A program made the translations under genes and the position numbers. The notes under the pieces were generated by a model, which saw only the letters and a program-made list of their open reading frames with translations, had not been told where the DNA came from and made no database searches. From assembly GCF_010882175.1 (NCBI RefSeq), contig NZ_WKLH01000005.1, positions 234,585 to 298,584 of the forward strand: DNA of 64,000 bases. The letters are read 5' to 3'. Source of the stretch: Mangrovibacterium lignilyticum (GTDB lineage Bacteria; Bacteroidota; Bacteroidia; Bacteroidales; Prolixibacteraceae). Of the stretch, positions 10,455-19,933 are shown one piece after another (the first letter of the stretch is position 1; every line of letters starts with the position of its first letter).

Positions 10455-11705
10455 CTAGTTGAATTTCTTCAGAATGTCTTTCACCGCATCTTTATGAATG
10501 GTGAAGCCCATCATTTTTAGTTTCATATAGTCCTGGCTAAAGAAATAGTAACCAAACTCCGGCGCATTGGGGGCGTTATTGCGCGAGCCCGAACTCGAGT
10601 CCTTAATCAGGTACCAGTCTTTGCCGTCCTTGTTGTAATTCTCGACGAAGCCAACCAAATGCATTCCGTGATCGTCGGTTGTGGTTTCGTTGTCGAAACG
10701 GAAAGCACGGGCATCTTCATTAATGTATGCTGAAGGAATGTCGAAATCAGGAATCATAGCACATTGGGTATCGCGTAAGAATCCGGCTTCCGAAACATCG
10801 CCGCCAATACTCATGGTATAGCCTTCGCGGATGGCTTTTTTCACAATAGCCATATAAACGTCCAACGGAACGTTGTAATAATCGGCATTGTGCCACCAGT
10901 TGTCCGGAACAGTGTATTCGACCTGCTGCCAGTAAGGCTTTTGTTTGTACGAAAGGATTTCAACAAAATCGTTCGGATCCAGTTTCAGGTAGTCGGTCAT
11001 GTAAGTCATGGGCGTGTATGCCTTGCCATCAACCTTGAAACTGGTCGGCGGAACCCCCATATAGTGGTTCATAATCGAAGCAATGGTTTCCAGTGCGGCT
11101 TTTTCGTTCCAGCCGTTCGATGTTTTCAAGGCATTCAGGTAGCCCGACATTTCTTCCATCATTTTGCTGTGATCGTGGTATTTGTGCCCGTTTATCAGGC
11201 CGGTGTATTCACTTTCAGGCATCAGTCCGTAAGCCAGGGCAATGCGTGCAACCGCATTTCCTTCCGAACCTTCGTCGAACAGGGAGTTGCCGCGCTGTTC
11301 AATAAAACGCTGCGCTTTGGCCAGGTATTCATGATAGGCCACATACATTTCCGAAAGTTTCACTTTCTTACCGGTTGTTCTGAAAATTTCAGACTCGTAA
11401 AACGACAAGGTTGAGTAGTCCCAGCAGGTTCCGGTATTTCCCTGCGAGATCACCGGGTTAGCCCATTGCCGCTCGTATAAGCTCACGTTGTTCGGAAGGT
11501 CGTAACCCGACTGATCCATGGTTAAACGTGTCGCAGCCGGCTCGGCTTCGATTGAATCTTTTACATGACTAATATCTTTCAGGATGGTTTCGTAATAGAA
11601 ACCCTTGCCATGCGGGTAAGTCTCAATTTTCGCGGCATCTTTGTTTTGGGCCGACAAATTGAGCGAAAGCATCAGTGCGACAATAAATGCCAGTGATTGT
11701 CTCAT
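10455..11705 (-). CDS. Secreted C1-family (bleomycin hydrolase/PepC-like) cysteine peptidase
   Basis: A 416-residue aminopeptidase-like enzyme with a signal peptide (MRQSLAFIVALMLSLNLSAQ). The catalytic Cys is in GNTGTCWDYSTLSFYESE, the usual QxxxGxCW context, and the catalytic His in TTDDHGMHLVGF. At the place of the third catalytic residue (normally Asn in a KNSWG motif) the sequence is IKDSSSGSRN, so Asp replaces Asn and the Trp is missing. Classical PepC and bleomycin hydrolase are cytoplasmic hexamers; an exported form is common in Bacteroidota. It stands alone, and the physiological substrate is unknown. Confidence 0.88.
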   Translation of the reverse strand: MRQSLAFIVALMLSLNLSAQNKDAAKIETYPHGKGFYYETILKDISHVKDSIEAEPAATRLTMDQSGYDLPNNVSLYERQWANPVISQGNTGTCWDYSTLSFYESEIFRTTGKKVKLSEMYVAYHEYLAKAQRFIEQRGNSLFDEGSEGNAVARIALAYGLMPESEYTGLINGHKYHDHSKMMEEMSGYLNALKTSNGWNEKAALETIASIMNHYMGVPPTSFKVDGKAYTPMTYMTDYLKLDPNDFVEILSYKQKPYWQQVEYTVPDNWWHNADYYNVPLDVYMAIVKKAIREGYTMSIGGDVSEAGFLRDTQCAMIPDFDIPSAYINEDARAFRFDNETTTDDHGMHLVGFVENYNKDGKDWYLIKDSSSGSRNNAPNAPEFGYYFFSQDYMKLKMMGFTIHKDAVKDILKKFN

Positions 11706-11834
11706 AAATCGAATTATTTAGTTGTTTGTATTGACGAGGTTTGACTTAGTGGTCAACGGTTTTCGTTGGAAGGTCATAAAAGTAGACAAATTGAGGACGT
11801 CAAATTATGACTTTTCAACATTCCGGATTGCCAA

Positions 11835-12752
11835 TTACTGAATTTCGTACGTTGAGCTGTCTTCTGCAGCTTGTGTTTCGGGGAAAACGGTTTGTGCTTG
11901 TTCCAAAATGATCGTCGAGTTTTTGTAGCGTGCCGAAAAGTGTCCGATCAGTAGTTTTTTAGCATTCGCCGCCTTGGCGATACGAGCAGCCTGAATGCCT
12001 GTTGAGTGATTGGTGTCTTTTGCGAGCTTGGCATCTTCTTCGGCAAATGTCGCTTCGTGGTAGAGCAAATCAACCCCGGCAATTGTCGGAATCATGGCTT
12101 CGTTGTAGGCCGTGTCTGAACAAAACGCGTAGGAGCGGGGAGCTGGCGCGGGAATCACCAATTCGGCATGTGAAATAGTTTTCCCATATTCCGTTGTGAA
12201 ATCACCACCGGCTTTAATGGATTTGATTTCCCGAAGCGGGATGTTGTACGCTTTGATCTGCTCTTTAATGATGTTGTCTTCCCGCGGCTGTTCGTCGAAA
12301 CGGAAGCCACAGCAAGAAATCCGGTGTTTTAACGGAAAGGATGTAACCCGCAGTTTTTTGTCTTCGAGAATAACCTGGGGCTTTTTAAAGTTCAGGGGAT
12401 GAAAAATGATCGGAAAGCCCGGATCGTTCATTTCCAGAAATTCCAGCTGAAACTTGGTGTATCGTTGCAGTTCGGAATGGGCAAAAATATGCAATTCCGT
12501 TTTTCGGCCCTGTAAAACGAGCGTCGAAATCAATCCAATCAGCCCAAAGAAATGATCGCCGTGAAGGTGCGAAATAAAGATGTGATTGATTTTGCTGTAG
12601 TTGATCTTGTTTTTGCGCAGCTGGTGTTGGGTACCTTCGCCGCAATCGATCAAAAAAAACCGCCCAAGTACATTGAGCACTTGAGCGGTTGGGTATCTTT
12701 CAGAAGTAGGCATTGCTGAACTACTTCCCAGAATTGTTAATTGAAATGGCAT
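11835..12752 (-). CDS. rnz: Ribonuclease Z
   Basis: A 305-residue metallo-beta-lactamase-fold endonuclease that trims tRNA 3' trailers. The zinc-binding motif is HIFISHLHGDHFFGL, followed by CSDTAYNE, YHEATFAEED and LIGHFSARY, which supply the remaining metal ligands and the family's HEAT and H-F-S motifs. The ATG at 12752 (MPFQLTILGSSS) is favoured over two upstream in-frame ATGs because it starts at the first beta strand of the fold. It follows the STAS-domain gene by only a few bases, so the two are probably cotranscribed. Confidence 0.93.
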   Translation of the reverse strand: MPFQLTILGSSSAMPTSERYPTAQVLNVLGRFFLIDCGEGTQHQLRKNKINYSKINHIFISHLHGDHFFGLIGLISTLVLQGRKTELHIFAHSELQRYTKFQLEFLEMNDPGFPIIFHPLNFKKPQVILEDKKLRVTSFPLKHRISCCGFRFDEQPREDNIIKEQIKAYNIPLREIKSIKAGGDFTTEYGKTISHAELVIPAPAPRSYAFCSDTAYNEAMIPTIAGVDLLYHEATFAEEDAKLAKDTNHSTGIQAARIAKAANAKKLLIGHFSARYKNSTIILEQAQTVFPETQAAEDSSTYEIQ

Positions 12753-12770
12753 CTGCATCCTCAAAGGAAA

Positions 12771-13124
12771 TTATAACTCTCCTTTTTTGACCAGCAACGC
12801 TTCCGCTTCGTCTACTGATTTGGTAATCAGTAAGACCGTATGAAGCATGGACAGTCGGATTAGATGTTCCACATCGGGCTGTAAACCACACAGGATAAAA
12901 GTTCCAATAGCATCTTCACATAAACGATTGGCAACTAAAATGGAGCTTAAACCCGACGAATCGATGTATTGACACTCACTAACATCTAAAATGATGTTTT
13001 TCACATTTTCGTTACCTAATACAACCAGTTCTGATTTCAGATCAGGTGCATTATTCGTATCCAGTTTCGAACTCAGTACTTTAATAACTGAATGGTCTGC
13101 CTTTTTTGTTACTTGAAATTCCAT
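12771..13124 (-). CDS. STAS-domain anti-sigma factor antagonist-like protein
   Basis: A 117-residue single STAS domain of the SpoIIAA/RsbV type. The phosphorylatable serine is in the motif ILDVSECQYIDSSGLSSILVAN, where DSSGL carries the Ser that partner-switching kinases modify (motif quoted in parts, about residues 46-66). Such proteins bind and inhibit anti-sigma factor kinases. No RsbW-like kinase or PP2C phosphatase is found nearby; instead it precedes rnz and follows rpsA, as in many Bacteroidota, so the partner must lie elsewhere. Complete and confidently assigned at family level. Confidence 0.88.
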   Translation of the reverse strand: MEFQVTKKADHSVIKVLSSKLDTNNAPDLKSELVVLGNENVKNIILDVSECQYIDSSGLSSILVANRLCEDAIGTFILCGLQPDVEHLIRLSMLHTVLLITKSVDEAEALLVKKGEL

Positions 13125-13169
13125 GGATGGAAAATTACGAAATTCTGTTGAACAAATAGTCAGTAATTC

Positions 13170-15017
13170 CTACTTTTCTTTGTTTTCTTCAGCTTCCATC
13201 TGAGATTTCAAAGCAGCCAATTCACTAATGTCACCTAAAGTTGTTTTCTCCAGGTTATCTTTTACAGTTTTCACTGCTTTTTTAGTTTGCTTAGCCTGAG
13301 CTTTTTTCTCTGCAGTTACTTCAGATCTTTTCTCATCTTCGAATACACGAGAGTGAGAAAGAATGATGCGTTTTGCAGATTTAGAGAACTCAATTACTTT
13401 GAAGTCTAATTTTTCGTCCAAGGCAGCTTGTGAACCGTCTTCTTTTACTAAGTGACGAGGAGTTGCGAATCCTTCAACACCGTAAGGAAGAGCGACAGTA
13501 GCACCTTTGTCGAATAATTCAACTAAAGTACCTTCGTGGATTGAATCAACAGAGAAGATTGTTTCGAATACATCCCATGGATTTTCTTCCAGTTGTTTGT
13601 GGCCTAAGCTTAAACGACGGTTTTCTTTGTCGATATCCAATACAACCACTTCGATTTCAGCACCGATTGATGTGAATTCTGATGGGTGTTTAATTTTCTT
13701 AGTCCAGCTCAAGTCTGAAATGTGGATCAAACCGTCAACACCTTCTTCGATTTCAACAAATACACCGAAGTTAGTGAAGTTGCGAACTGTTGCAGCATGT
13801 TTTGAACCAACACCGAAACGAGTGTCGATATCTTGCCATGGGTCTTGACGCAGTTGCTTGATACCAAGAGACATTTTGCGTTCTTCGCGGTCCAAAGTCA
13901 GGATTTGAGCTTCGATTTCGTCGCCTACTTTCAAGAAGTCCTGAGCTGAACGTAAGTGTTGTGACCAGCTCATTTCTGAAACGTGGATCAAACCTTCTAC
14001 GCCAGGAGCGATTTCAACAAATGCACCGTAGTCAGCCATAACAACTACTTTACCTTTCACGCTGTCACCAACTTTCAGTTCAGCATCCAGGTTGTCCCAT
14101 GGGTGAGGAGTCAATTGTTTCAGACCAAGAGCGATACGTTTTTTGTCATCATCAAAGTCAAGGATAACAACGTTCAGTTTTTGATCCAATTCAACGATCT
14201 CATTCGGATGAGAAATACGTCCCCAGCTTAAGTCAGTAATGTGGATCAAGCCGTCAACGCCACCCAAGTCGATGAACACACCGTAAGAAGTGATATTTTT
14301 AACTGTACCTTCCAGTACTTGACCTTTTTCCAGTTTAGAGATAATCTCTTTTTTCTGTTGTTCAAGTTCTGCTTCGATCAGTGCTTTATGAGATACAACT
14401 ACGTTACGGAATTCCTGGTTGATTTTAACCACTTTGAATTCCATCGTTTTTCCAACGTAAATATCGTAGTCGCGAATTGGTTTTACGTCGATTTGAGAAC
14501 CAGGTAAGAATGCTTCAATACCGAATACATCTACAATCATACCACCTTTAGTGCGGCATTTGATATAACCTTTGATAATTTCATCGTTATCCAAAGCTGC
14601 ATTAACACGATCCCAAGAACGCATTGCACGGGCTTTTTTGTGCGACAAAATCATTTGACCTTTTTTGTCTTCCAGGCTTTCAATATAAACTTCTACTGAA
14701 TCACCTACTTTAAGGTCCGGGTTGTAACGGAATTCGTTCAAAGAAACGATACCGTCTGATTTGTAACCGATGTCAACAACAACTTCGCGTTTGTTCATCG
14801 AGATTACAGTTCCTTCCAACACTTCTTTTTCCTGAACAGTGTTCAGTGTGCTGTCATAAAATTTTTCTAAATCGTTTTGACGCTTACCGGCAAAACCTGT
14901 ATCTTCCGATTCCAGGGCATCCCAGTCAAAGTCGTCAGTGCTTGCTGTAGCTGTAGCAACTTCGGCTACCGGAGCAAGTTCTTCCTTGGGCTCAAGGTTC
15001 TCTGTGTTTTCTACCAT
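13170..15017 (-). CDS. rpsA: 30S ribosomal protein S1
   Basis: A 615-residue mRNA-binding ribosomal protein. An acidic N-terminal tail (residues 1-50) is followed by six S1/OB-fold RNA-binding repeats; typical repeat phrases are GVFIDLGGVDGLIHITDLSW, GAFVEIAPGVEGLIHVSEMSW and GVFVEIEEGVDGLIHISDLSW, each with the GLIH/SW signature. A Lys-rich C-terminal tail follows. Length and domain number fit Bacteroidota S1. A strong Bacteroidota-type promoter lies 55-85 bp upstream of the ATG. It is separate from the STAS/rnz pair by 45 bp and could be cotranscribed with it. Confidence 0.95.
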   Translation of the reverse strand: MVENTENLEPKEELAPVAEVATATASTDDFDWDALESEDTGFAGKRQNDLEKFYDSTLNTVQEKEVLEGTVISMNKREVVVDIGYKSDGIVSLNEFRYNPDLKVGDSVEVYIESLEDKKGQMILSHKKARAMRSWDRVNAALDNDEIIKGYIKCRTKGGMIVDVFGIEAFLPGSQIDVKPIRDYDIYVGKTMEFKVVKINQEFRNVVVSHKALIEAELEQQKKEIISKLEKGQVLEGTVKNITSYGVFIDLGGVDGLIHITDLSWGRISHPNEIVELDQKLNVVILDFDDDKKRIALGLKQLTPHPWDNLDAELKVGDSVKGKVVVMADYGAFVEIAPGVEGLIHVSEMSWSQHLRSAQDFLKVGDEIEAQILTLDREERKMSLGIKQLRQDPWQDIDTRFGVGSKHAATVRNFTNFGVFVEIEEGVDGLIHISDLSWTKKIKHPSEFTSIGAEIEVVVLDIDKENRRLSLGHKQLEENPWDVFETIFSVDSIHEGTLVELFDKGATVALPYGVEGFATPRHLVKEDGSQAALDEKLDFKVIEFSKSAKRIILSHSRVFEDEKRSEVTAEKKAQAKQTKKAVKTVKDNLEKTTLGDISELAALKSQMEAEENKEK

Positions 15018-15072
15018 CTTTAAAATTCTAATTAATTAATAAGTTAGACATTATATTTTTTCTAATGCGCCG

Positions 15073-15103
15073 CAAAAGTAGAATTATTCTGTCTGATTAC
15101 AAA
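15073..15103 (-). promoter_or_regulatory. rpsA promoter, Bacteroidota consensus
   Basis: On the minus strand TTTG (15103-15100) is followed by exactly 19 bp and TACTTTTG (15080-15073), a full match to the TTTG-N19-TAnnTTTG primary-sigma consensus of Bacteroidota. The start codon is 56 bp downstream. Confidence 0.8.
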
Positions 15104-15183
15104 GATTTTGGGGGCTTTTTTAAGGCATTTTACGCAATTGTCGCAGAATGTTTTAGTTTGAAGCGAATTTATTGAGAGATCGT

Positions 15184-15197
15184 ATGATCCTGATCAT
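15184..15197. promoter_or_regulatory. Palindrome ATGATC-CT-GATCAT
   Basis: Perfect 6-bp inverted repeat with a 2-bp spacer in the divergent rpsA/rfbD spacer. The TGAT...ATCA form recalls Crp/Fnr-type operators, but the spacer is shorter than usual. It lies about 80 bp upstream of the rpsA promoter and 205 bp upstream of the rfbD promoter. Confidence 0.25.
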
Positions 15198-15401
15198 CTG
15201 AAAAGCCTGCTGGGCCCATGTTTTGGAAAATTTATCAAGGATGGATTTCAAACCGTTTTTTAAGTTGCCGGAGAATTATTTGTTGTAAGTTTGGATTGAA
15301 AACATTCATTAAGCTATTTTTAACTAATGATTCAAATCAGGTGGCGCGAAAGTCAATTTATAGTTCATTGTTAAAAAAGCACATGTTTTTTCCGGATTTT
15401 A

Positions 15402-15431
15402 TTGATTGATTTTATTTAAGCCATATTTTTG
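15402..15431 (+). promoter_or_regulatory. Promoter of rfbD
   Basis: TTG at 15402-15404, 19-bp spacer, TATTTTTG at 15424-15431: matches the Bacteroidota -33/-7 consensus. It lies 48 bp upstream of the ATG at 15480, which supports that start over an earlier in-frame codon at 15429 that would overlap the promoter. Confidence 0.7.
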
Positions 15432-15479
15432 AACTCGGGGACGAACGATAATCCCATTCATTCTATTAAAAATTCGTAC

Positions 15480-16349
15480 ATGAAAGTATTAGTTACCGGA
15501 GCAAATGGACAGTTAGGATCAGAAATTCAATCCAGAGCATCCGAGTTTTCCGGTTTGGAGTTTTTATTTACTGATGTAAATGAACTTGATTTGACAGATT
15601 TTAATGCTGTTAAATTGTATTGCGAAAAGGAAAAACCATCCTTTATAATTAATTGTGCTGCTTATACGGCAGTCGATGTGGCTGAAACGGACGGCGAGTT
15701 GGCTACTTTAATTAATACCAAGGTGCCGGCATTTCTTGGGAAAATCTCAAAATCTCTGGGTTGTCGGGTTATTCATGTTTCAACCGACTATGTTTTCGAT
15801 GGGCTGTCCTGTTTGCCTTATGTTGAAACCGACCTGGTTGATCCGGATTCGGTTTACGGCAAAACGAAATTGAATGGGGAAATTGCGTTGGTGAAAGAAG
15901 ATTCGTCAGCGCTGATTATCCGCACTTCTTGGTTGTATTCAACCTACGGGAAGAACTTCCTGAAAACCATGATTAAATTAGGTGAGGAGCGGGATGAATT
16001 GAAAGTTGTTGCCGACCAGGTTGGAACGCCAACTTATGCAGCCGATCTGGCTGATGCTATTTTGACCATTATTGCCAAAACCAAAGCTAATCCTTCGGCT
16101 TGGAAAGCAGGAATTTATCATTACTCGAATGAAGGTGTTTGCAGCTGGTACGACTTTGCGAAGGCAATTCACGAAATCTGCAATATCGAATGCAATGTGC
16201 ACCCGATTACCACTGAAGAGTATCCTACACCGGCCAAAAGACCGGCCTACAGTGTTCTGAATAAATCGAAGATTAAGCGTAATTTTGGTGTCAAAATCCC
16301 TTATTGGCGCGACAGTCTGAAACTGTGTATCAGTAAACTTAAAGCTTAA
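15480..16349 (+). CDS. rfbD: dTDP-4-dehydrorhamnose reductase
   Basis: A 289-residue extended SDR enzyme that makes dTDP-L-rhamnose from dTDP-4-dehydrorhamnose with NAD(P)H, for surface polysaccharide. The nucleotide-binding motif VTGANGQLGSEI is at the N terminus, the catalytic Ser-Thr-Asp-Tyr region is HVSTDYVFDG with YGKTKLNGE carrying the YxxxK pair, and RTSWLYSTYGKNF follows. The ATG at 15480 gives a start directly on the first beta strand. No rfbA, rfbB or rfbC gene is in the window, so it is an isolated member of the pathway next to a phosphohexomutase. Confidence 0.9.
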   Translation: MKVLVTGANGQLGSEIQSRASEFSGLEFLFTDVNELDLTDFNAVKLYCEKEKPSFIINCAAYTAVDVAETDGELATLINTKVPAFLGKISKSLGCRVIHVSTDYVFDGLSCLPYVETDLVDPDSVYGKTKLNGEIALVKEDSSALIIRTSWLYSTYGKNFLKTMIKLGEERDELKVVADQVGTPTYAADLADAILTIIAKTKANPSAWKAGIYHYSNEGVCSWYDFAKAIHEICNIECNVHPITTEEYPTPAKRPAYSVLNKSKIKRNFGVKIPYWRDSLKLCISKLKA

Positions 16350-16430
16350 TAAATTAGACAGAAGGGAGCGTGTTTTGACAACGAATCTCTTTCACGTATA
16401 AAAACTATCAATAATCAAATAATATAACGT

Positions 16431-18176
16431 ATGGCAGCTAACAGCGATGTTTTAGAAATGGTTATCAGTAAAGCTCAGACCTGGTTGAGTGATGTTTATG
16501 ATGCTGATACAAGAAAGGATGTTCAACGCATGATGGATCAGGATGATAAAACAGAACTGATCGATTCATTTTACAGAGACCTGGAATTTGGTACAGGTGG
16601 TTTGCGCGGTATTATGGGCGCAGGTTGTAACAGAATGAATATTTACACCGTTGGGGCAGCCACTCAGGGCTTGAGCAACTACCTGAAAAAAGAATTTGCA
16701 GGAAAGGAAATTAAAGTGGCTATTGGTTACGATTGTCGCAACAACAGTCGTTTGTTTGCGGAGAAAAGTGCCGATATCTTTTCAGCCAATGGTATTAAAG
16801 TGTACCTGTTCGAAGATTTGCGTCCTACACCTGAGCTTTCATACGCTATTCGCGAGCTGGGTTGTCAAAGCGGTATTATCCTGACGGCTTCGCATAACCC
16901 GAAAGAATATAACGGTTACAAAGCATACTGGACAGATGGTTCTCAGATTGTTGGACCACACGATAAAAACATCATCACCGAAGTTCAGAAGGTAAAAGCT
17001 GAAGACATTCAGTTTGATAAAAATGAAGCTTTGATTGAAATTTTGGGTGAGGAGATGGACAACAAATTCCTGGCGAAAGTTAAAACTGTTTCAATCGCTC
17101 CGGAAATTGTTGCTAAGCACAAAGACCTGAAAATTGTTTATACACCGATCCACGGAACAGGGGTGAAATTAATACCGGCTGCATTAAGAGCATTCGGATT
17201 CGAAAATATCATCAACGTACCGGAACAGGATGTGGTTAGCGGCGATTTCCCAACAGTGGTTTCACCTAATCCGGAGGAAACTGCGGCAATGGAAATGGCC
17301 ATGAAGAAAGGGGCGGAAATTGACGCCGATGTGGTTTTGGCTTCAGATCCGGATGCCGACCGACTTGGAGTGGCTGTTAAGAACGACAAAGGCGAGTTCG
17401 TCATTATTAACGGTAACCAAACTGCGTTGCTGTTCATTTACTATATCATTACCAAAATGAAAGAAAGCAATGCGCTCAAAGGGAATGAGTTCATTGTAAA
17501 GACAATCGTTTCAACTGAGAAAATAGCAGATATCGCCCGGGTTAACGGAATTGAATATTTCGATGTTTTCACCGGATTTAAATATATCGCCGAAATTATT
17601 CGCGACCTCGAAGGTCAAAAGAAATACATCGGTGGTGGAGAAGAAAGCTTTGGTTTTATGCCAGCCGATTTCGTTCGCGACAAAGATGCCGTTTCATCTT
17701 GTGCCTTGATGGGAGAGATTGCGGCCTGGGCAAAAGACCAGGGAAAATCCTTGTACGAGCTGATTCAGGATCTTTACCTGGAATACGGTTATTCGAAAGA
17801 AAAAATGAAATACATCGTCCGTCCCGGTAAAACAGGCGCTGACGAGATTAAGCAAATGATGGTGAACTTTCGCGCGAACCCTCCAAAAGAATTGGGTGGA
17901 AGCAAGTTGAAAATTGTGAAAGATTATGCCGACCTGTCAGAAAAGAATGTTTTGACAGGCGATGTGAAGAAAATCGATCAGAAAATTACAGCCAATGTAT
18001 TGCAGTTCTTCACCGAAGATGGAACGAAGATTTCGGTTCGTCCTTCAGGTACAGAACCAAAAATTAAATTCTATTTTGAAGTAGCTGCCAAGTTAAGTTC
18101 CCGCGCGGAATATGACGCGGTTGAAAAAGCTGCTGAAGATAAGATCGACGCCATCATGGCTGAGTTGGATTTGTAA
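16431..18176 (+). CDS. Phosphoglucomutase/phosphomannomutase family enzyme
   Basis: A 581-residue alpha-D-phosphohexomutase. The active-site phosphoserine is in LTASHNPKEYNGYKAYW, the metal loop is ASDPDADRLGVAV, the sugar-binding loop is GGGEESFGFM, and the phosphate-binding domain 4 loop is VRPSGTEPKIKFYF. The size and the YNGYK motif point to the phosphoglucomutase 2-like branch, acting on glucose 1,6-bisphosphate-dependent glucose-1-P/glucose-6-P or deoxyribose/mannose phosphates. It lies 81 bp downstream of rfbD on the same strand, with its own terminator, and may feed nucleotide-sugar synthesis. Confidence 0.92.
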   Translation: MAANSDVLEMVISKAQTWLSDVYDADTRKDVQRMMDQDDKTELIDSFYRDLEFGTGGLRGIMGAGCNRMNIYTVGAATQGLSNYLKKEFAGKEIKVAIGYDCRNNSRLFAEKSADIFSANGIKVYLFEDLRPTPELSYAIRELGCQSGIILTASHNPKEYNGYKAYWTDGSQIVGPHDKNIITEVQKVKAEDIQFDKNEALIEILGEEMDNKFLAKVKTVSIAPEIVAKHKDLKIVYTPIHGTGVKLIPAALRAFGFENIINVPEQDVVSGDFPTVVSPNPEETAAMEMAMKKGAEIDADVVLASDPDADRLGVAVKNDKGEFVIINGNQTALLFIYYIITKMKESNALKGNEFIVKTIVSTEKIADIARVNGIEYFDVFTGFKYIAEIIRDLEGQKKYIGGGEESFGFMPADFVRDKDAVSSCALMGEIAAWAKDQGKSLYELIQDLYLEYGYSKEKMKYIVRPGKTGADEIKQMMVNFRANPPKELGGSKLKIVKDYADLSEKNVLTGDVKKIDQKITANVLQFFTEDGTKISVRPSGTEPKIKFYFEVAAKLSSRAEYDAVEKAAEDKIDAIMAELDL

Positions 18177-18198
18177 GAACGTATTCAAATAATTAATC

Positions 18199-18235
18199 AA
18201 AGAGATTGTCTGTTGGGGCAATCTCTTTTGTTTTT
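18199..18235 (+). terminator. Terminator of the phosphohexomutase gene
   Basis: 10-bp perfect stem AAAGAGATTG (18199-18208) with CAATCTCTTT (18219-18228), 10-nt loop, then TGTTTTT. It lies 23 bp after the stop codon. Confidence 0.9.
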
Positions 18236-18288
18236 AGGTGGATTCGGCTATTCATTTTTTGTTTGTTAATTTCCATTCTGCCAATTTA

Positions 18289-18310
18289 CTAAATCACCGG
18301 TCTGATTTAG
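18289..18310. promoter_or_regulatory. Operator-like inverted repeat at the guaA promoter
   Basis: CTAAATCA (18289-18296) and TGATTTAG (18303-18310) form a perfect 8-bp inverted repeat with a 6-bp centre, CCGGTC. It sits 10 bp upstream of the guaA -7 box, i.e. across the -33 to -15 region where a repressor would block transcription. There is no T-run, so it is not a terminator. Confidence 0.45.
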
Positions 18311-18320
18311 CGGATTTTTC

Positions 18321-18328
18321 TATCTTTG
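18321..18328 (+). promoter_or_regulatory. Probable -7 box of guaA
   Basis: TATCTTTG matches TAnnTTTG and lies 23 bp before the guaA ATG at 18352. A -33 TTTG at the usual distance is not evident. Confidence 0.55.
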
Positions 18329-18351
18329 CGCTTTCAATAAAAATCAGATTC

Positions 18352-19881
18352 ATGCAAGAGAAAATTCTTATTCTTGACTTTGGTTCCCAGTACACGCAAT
18401 TGATCGGTAGACGTGTGCGCGAGCTGAATATCTATTGTGAAATTCATCCTTACAACCATTACCCCGAGATCGATGAAACGGTAAAAGGTGTTATTTTAAG
18501 TGGTAGCCCGTTTTCCGTTCGCGACGAAAACGCGCCAAAACCGGACTTGTCGGCCATTAAGGGAAAACTGCCGTTGTTGGGTGTTTGCTATGGTGCACAG
18601 TACCTGGCTCATTATTTCGGAGGCGAAGTGCTTCCTTCAAACTCGCGGGAATACGGTCGTGCCAATTTGGGATACATTGATCAGGAAAATGAATTATTCA
18701 AACACTTGACTTTAAATACCCAGGTTTGGATGTCTCATGGCGATACCATTGAGCGCCTTCCTGAAAGCTATAAAATTATCGCATCGACAGGCGATGTGAA
18801 AAACGCCGCTTATAAAATTGACGGGGAATCGACTTACGCGATTCAGTTTCACCCCGAAGTTTACCACACAACCGAAGGAACGCAGTTGCTGAAAAACTTT
18901 GCCGTTGATATTTGTGGTTGCGAGCAAGACTGGACACCGGATTCGTTTATCGAAACAACGGTTGCCCAGTTGAAAGAAAAATTAGGCAACGATAAAGTTG
19001 TTTTAGGTCTTTCGGGTGGTGTCGATTCGACTGTTGCCGGTGTGTTGCTGCACAAAGCAATCGGCGCAAACCTAACCTGTATTTTTGTTGATAATGGGCT
19101 GTTGCGTAAGAATGAATTCGAAGCTGTTTTGGATTCGTACAAGCACATGGGCTTAAATGTCATTGGCGTTGATGCCAAACAAAAATTCTGGGACGACCTG
19201 GCCGGAATTACTGATCCGGAGCAAAAACGCAAAGTGATTGGTCGCGACTTTATTGAAGTGTTCGACGTTGAAGCACACAAATTGCAAAATGTAAAATGGT
19301 TGGCACAGGGAACAATTTATCCCGATGTGATTGAATCTGTTTCGGTAAACGGACCATCGGCAACCATTAAATCGCACCACAATGTGGGCGGTTTGCCCGA
19401 GAAAATGAAACTGAAAGTGGTTGAACCGCTGAACTTGCTGTTTAAAGACGAAGTTCGCCGCGTAGGAAAAGCCTTAGGAATTAACGATGAATTGCTGGGC
19501 CGTCATCCATTCCCGGGACCGGGATTGGGCATCCGTATCCTTAGCGATGTGACTCCGGAGAAGGTGCGCATTTTGCAGGAAGCCGATTATATCTTCATCA
19601 ACGGATTGAAAACAAGTGGCCTGTACAACGATGTATGGCAAGCCGGTGTGATGTTGTTGCCGGTACAGTCGGTTGGTGTCATGGGCGATGAGCGGACTTA
19701 CGAAAACGTGGTTGCGCTGCGTGCAGTTATGTCTACCGATGGGATGACTGCCGACTGGGTGCACTTACCTTACGAGTTTCTGGCGAAGGTGTCCAACGAT
19801 ATCATCAACAAAGTGCGTGGTATTAACCGCGTGGTTTACGATATCAGCTCGAAACCGCCAGCCACCATCGAATGGGAATAA
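18352..19881 (+). CDS. guaA: GMP synthase (glutamine-hydrolysing)
   Basis: Converts XMP to GMP using glutamine and ATP. The 509-residue protein has an N-terminal class I glutamine amidotransferase domain ([19 protein letters not shown]; nucleophile Cys in [10 protein letters not shown]; His-Glu pair in FHPEVYHT), the ATP-pyrophosphatase domain with P-loop [13 protein letters not shown], and the C-terminal dimerisation domain ending PPATIEWE. Start at 18352 (MQEKILIL) was chosen because the in-frame extension upstream contains the promoter box and no homology. Complete, with its own promoter and terminator. Confidence 0.97.
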   Translation: MQEKILILDFGSQYTQLIGRRVRELNIYCEIHPYNHYPEIDETVKGVILSGSPFSVRDENAPKPDLSAIKGKLPLLGVCYGAQYLAHYFGGEVLPSNSREYGRANLGYIDQENELFKHLTLNTQVWMSHGDTIERLPESYKIIASTGDVKNAAYKIDGESTYAIQFHPEVYHTTEGTQLLKNFAVDICGCEQDWTPDSFIETTVAQLKEKLGNDKVVLGLSGGVDSTVAGVLLHKAIGANLTCIFVDNGLLRKNEFEAVLDSYKHMGLNVIGVDAKQKFWDDLAGITDPEQKRKVIGRDFIEVFDVEAHKLQNVKWLAQGTIYPDVIESVSVNGPSATIKSHHNVGGLPEKMKLKVVEPLNLLFKDEVRRVGKALGINDELLGRHPFPGPGLGIRILSDVTPEKVRILQEADYIFINGLKTSGLYNDVWQAGVMLLPVQSVGVMGDERTYENVVALRAVMSTDGMTADWVHLPYEFLAKVSNDIINKVRGINRVVYDISSKPPATIEWE

Positions 19882-19902
19882 TTCTCGAATAACAGATATT
19901 TC

Positions 19903-19933
19903 AAAAAGGGAGCCGTGTTGGTTCCCTTTTTTT
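19903..19933 (+). terminator. Terminator of guaA
   Basis: Stem AAAAAGGGAGCC (19903-19914) pairs with GGTTCCCTTTTT (19920-19931; one G-T pair), 5-nt loop, T-run to 19933. Confidence 0.85.

Noticed and set aside
15218..15409. 63-codon ORF in the rpsA/rfbD spacer
   Set aside because: It ends at the rfbD -33 element and shows no family or start signal.
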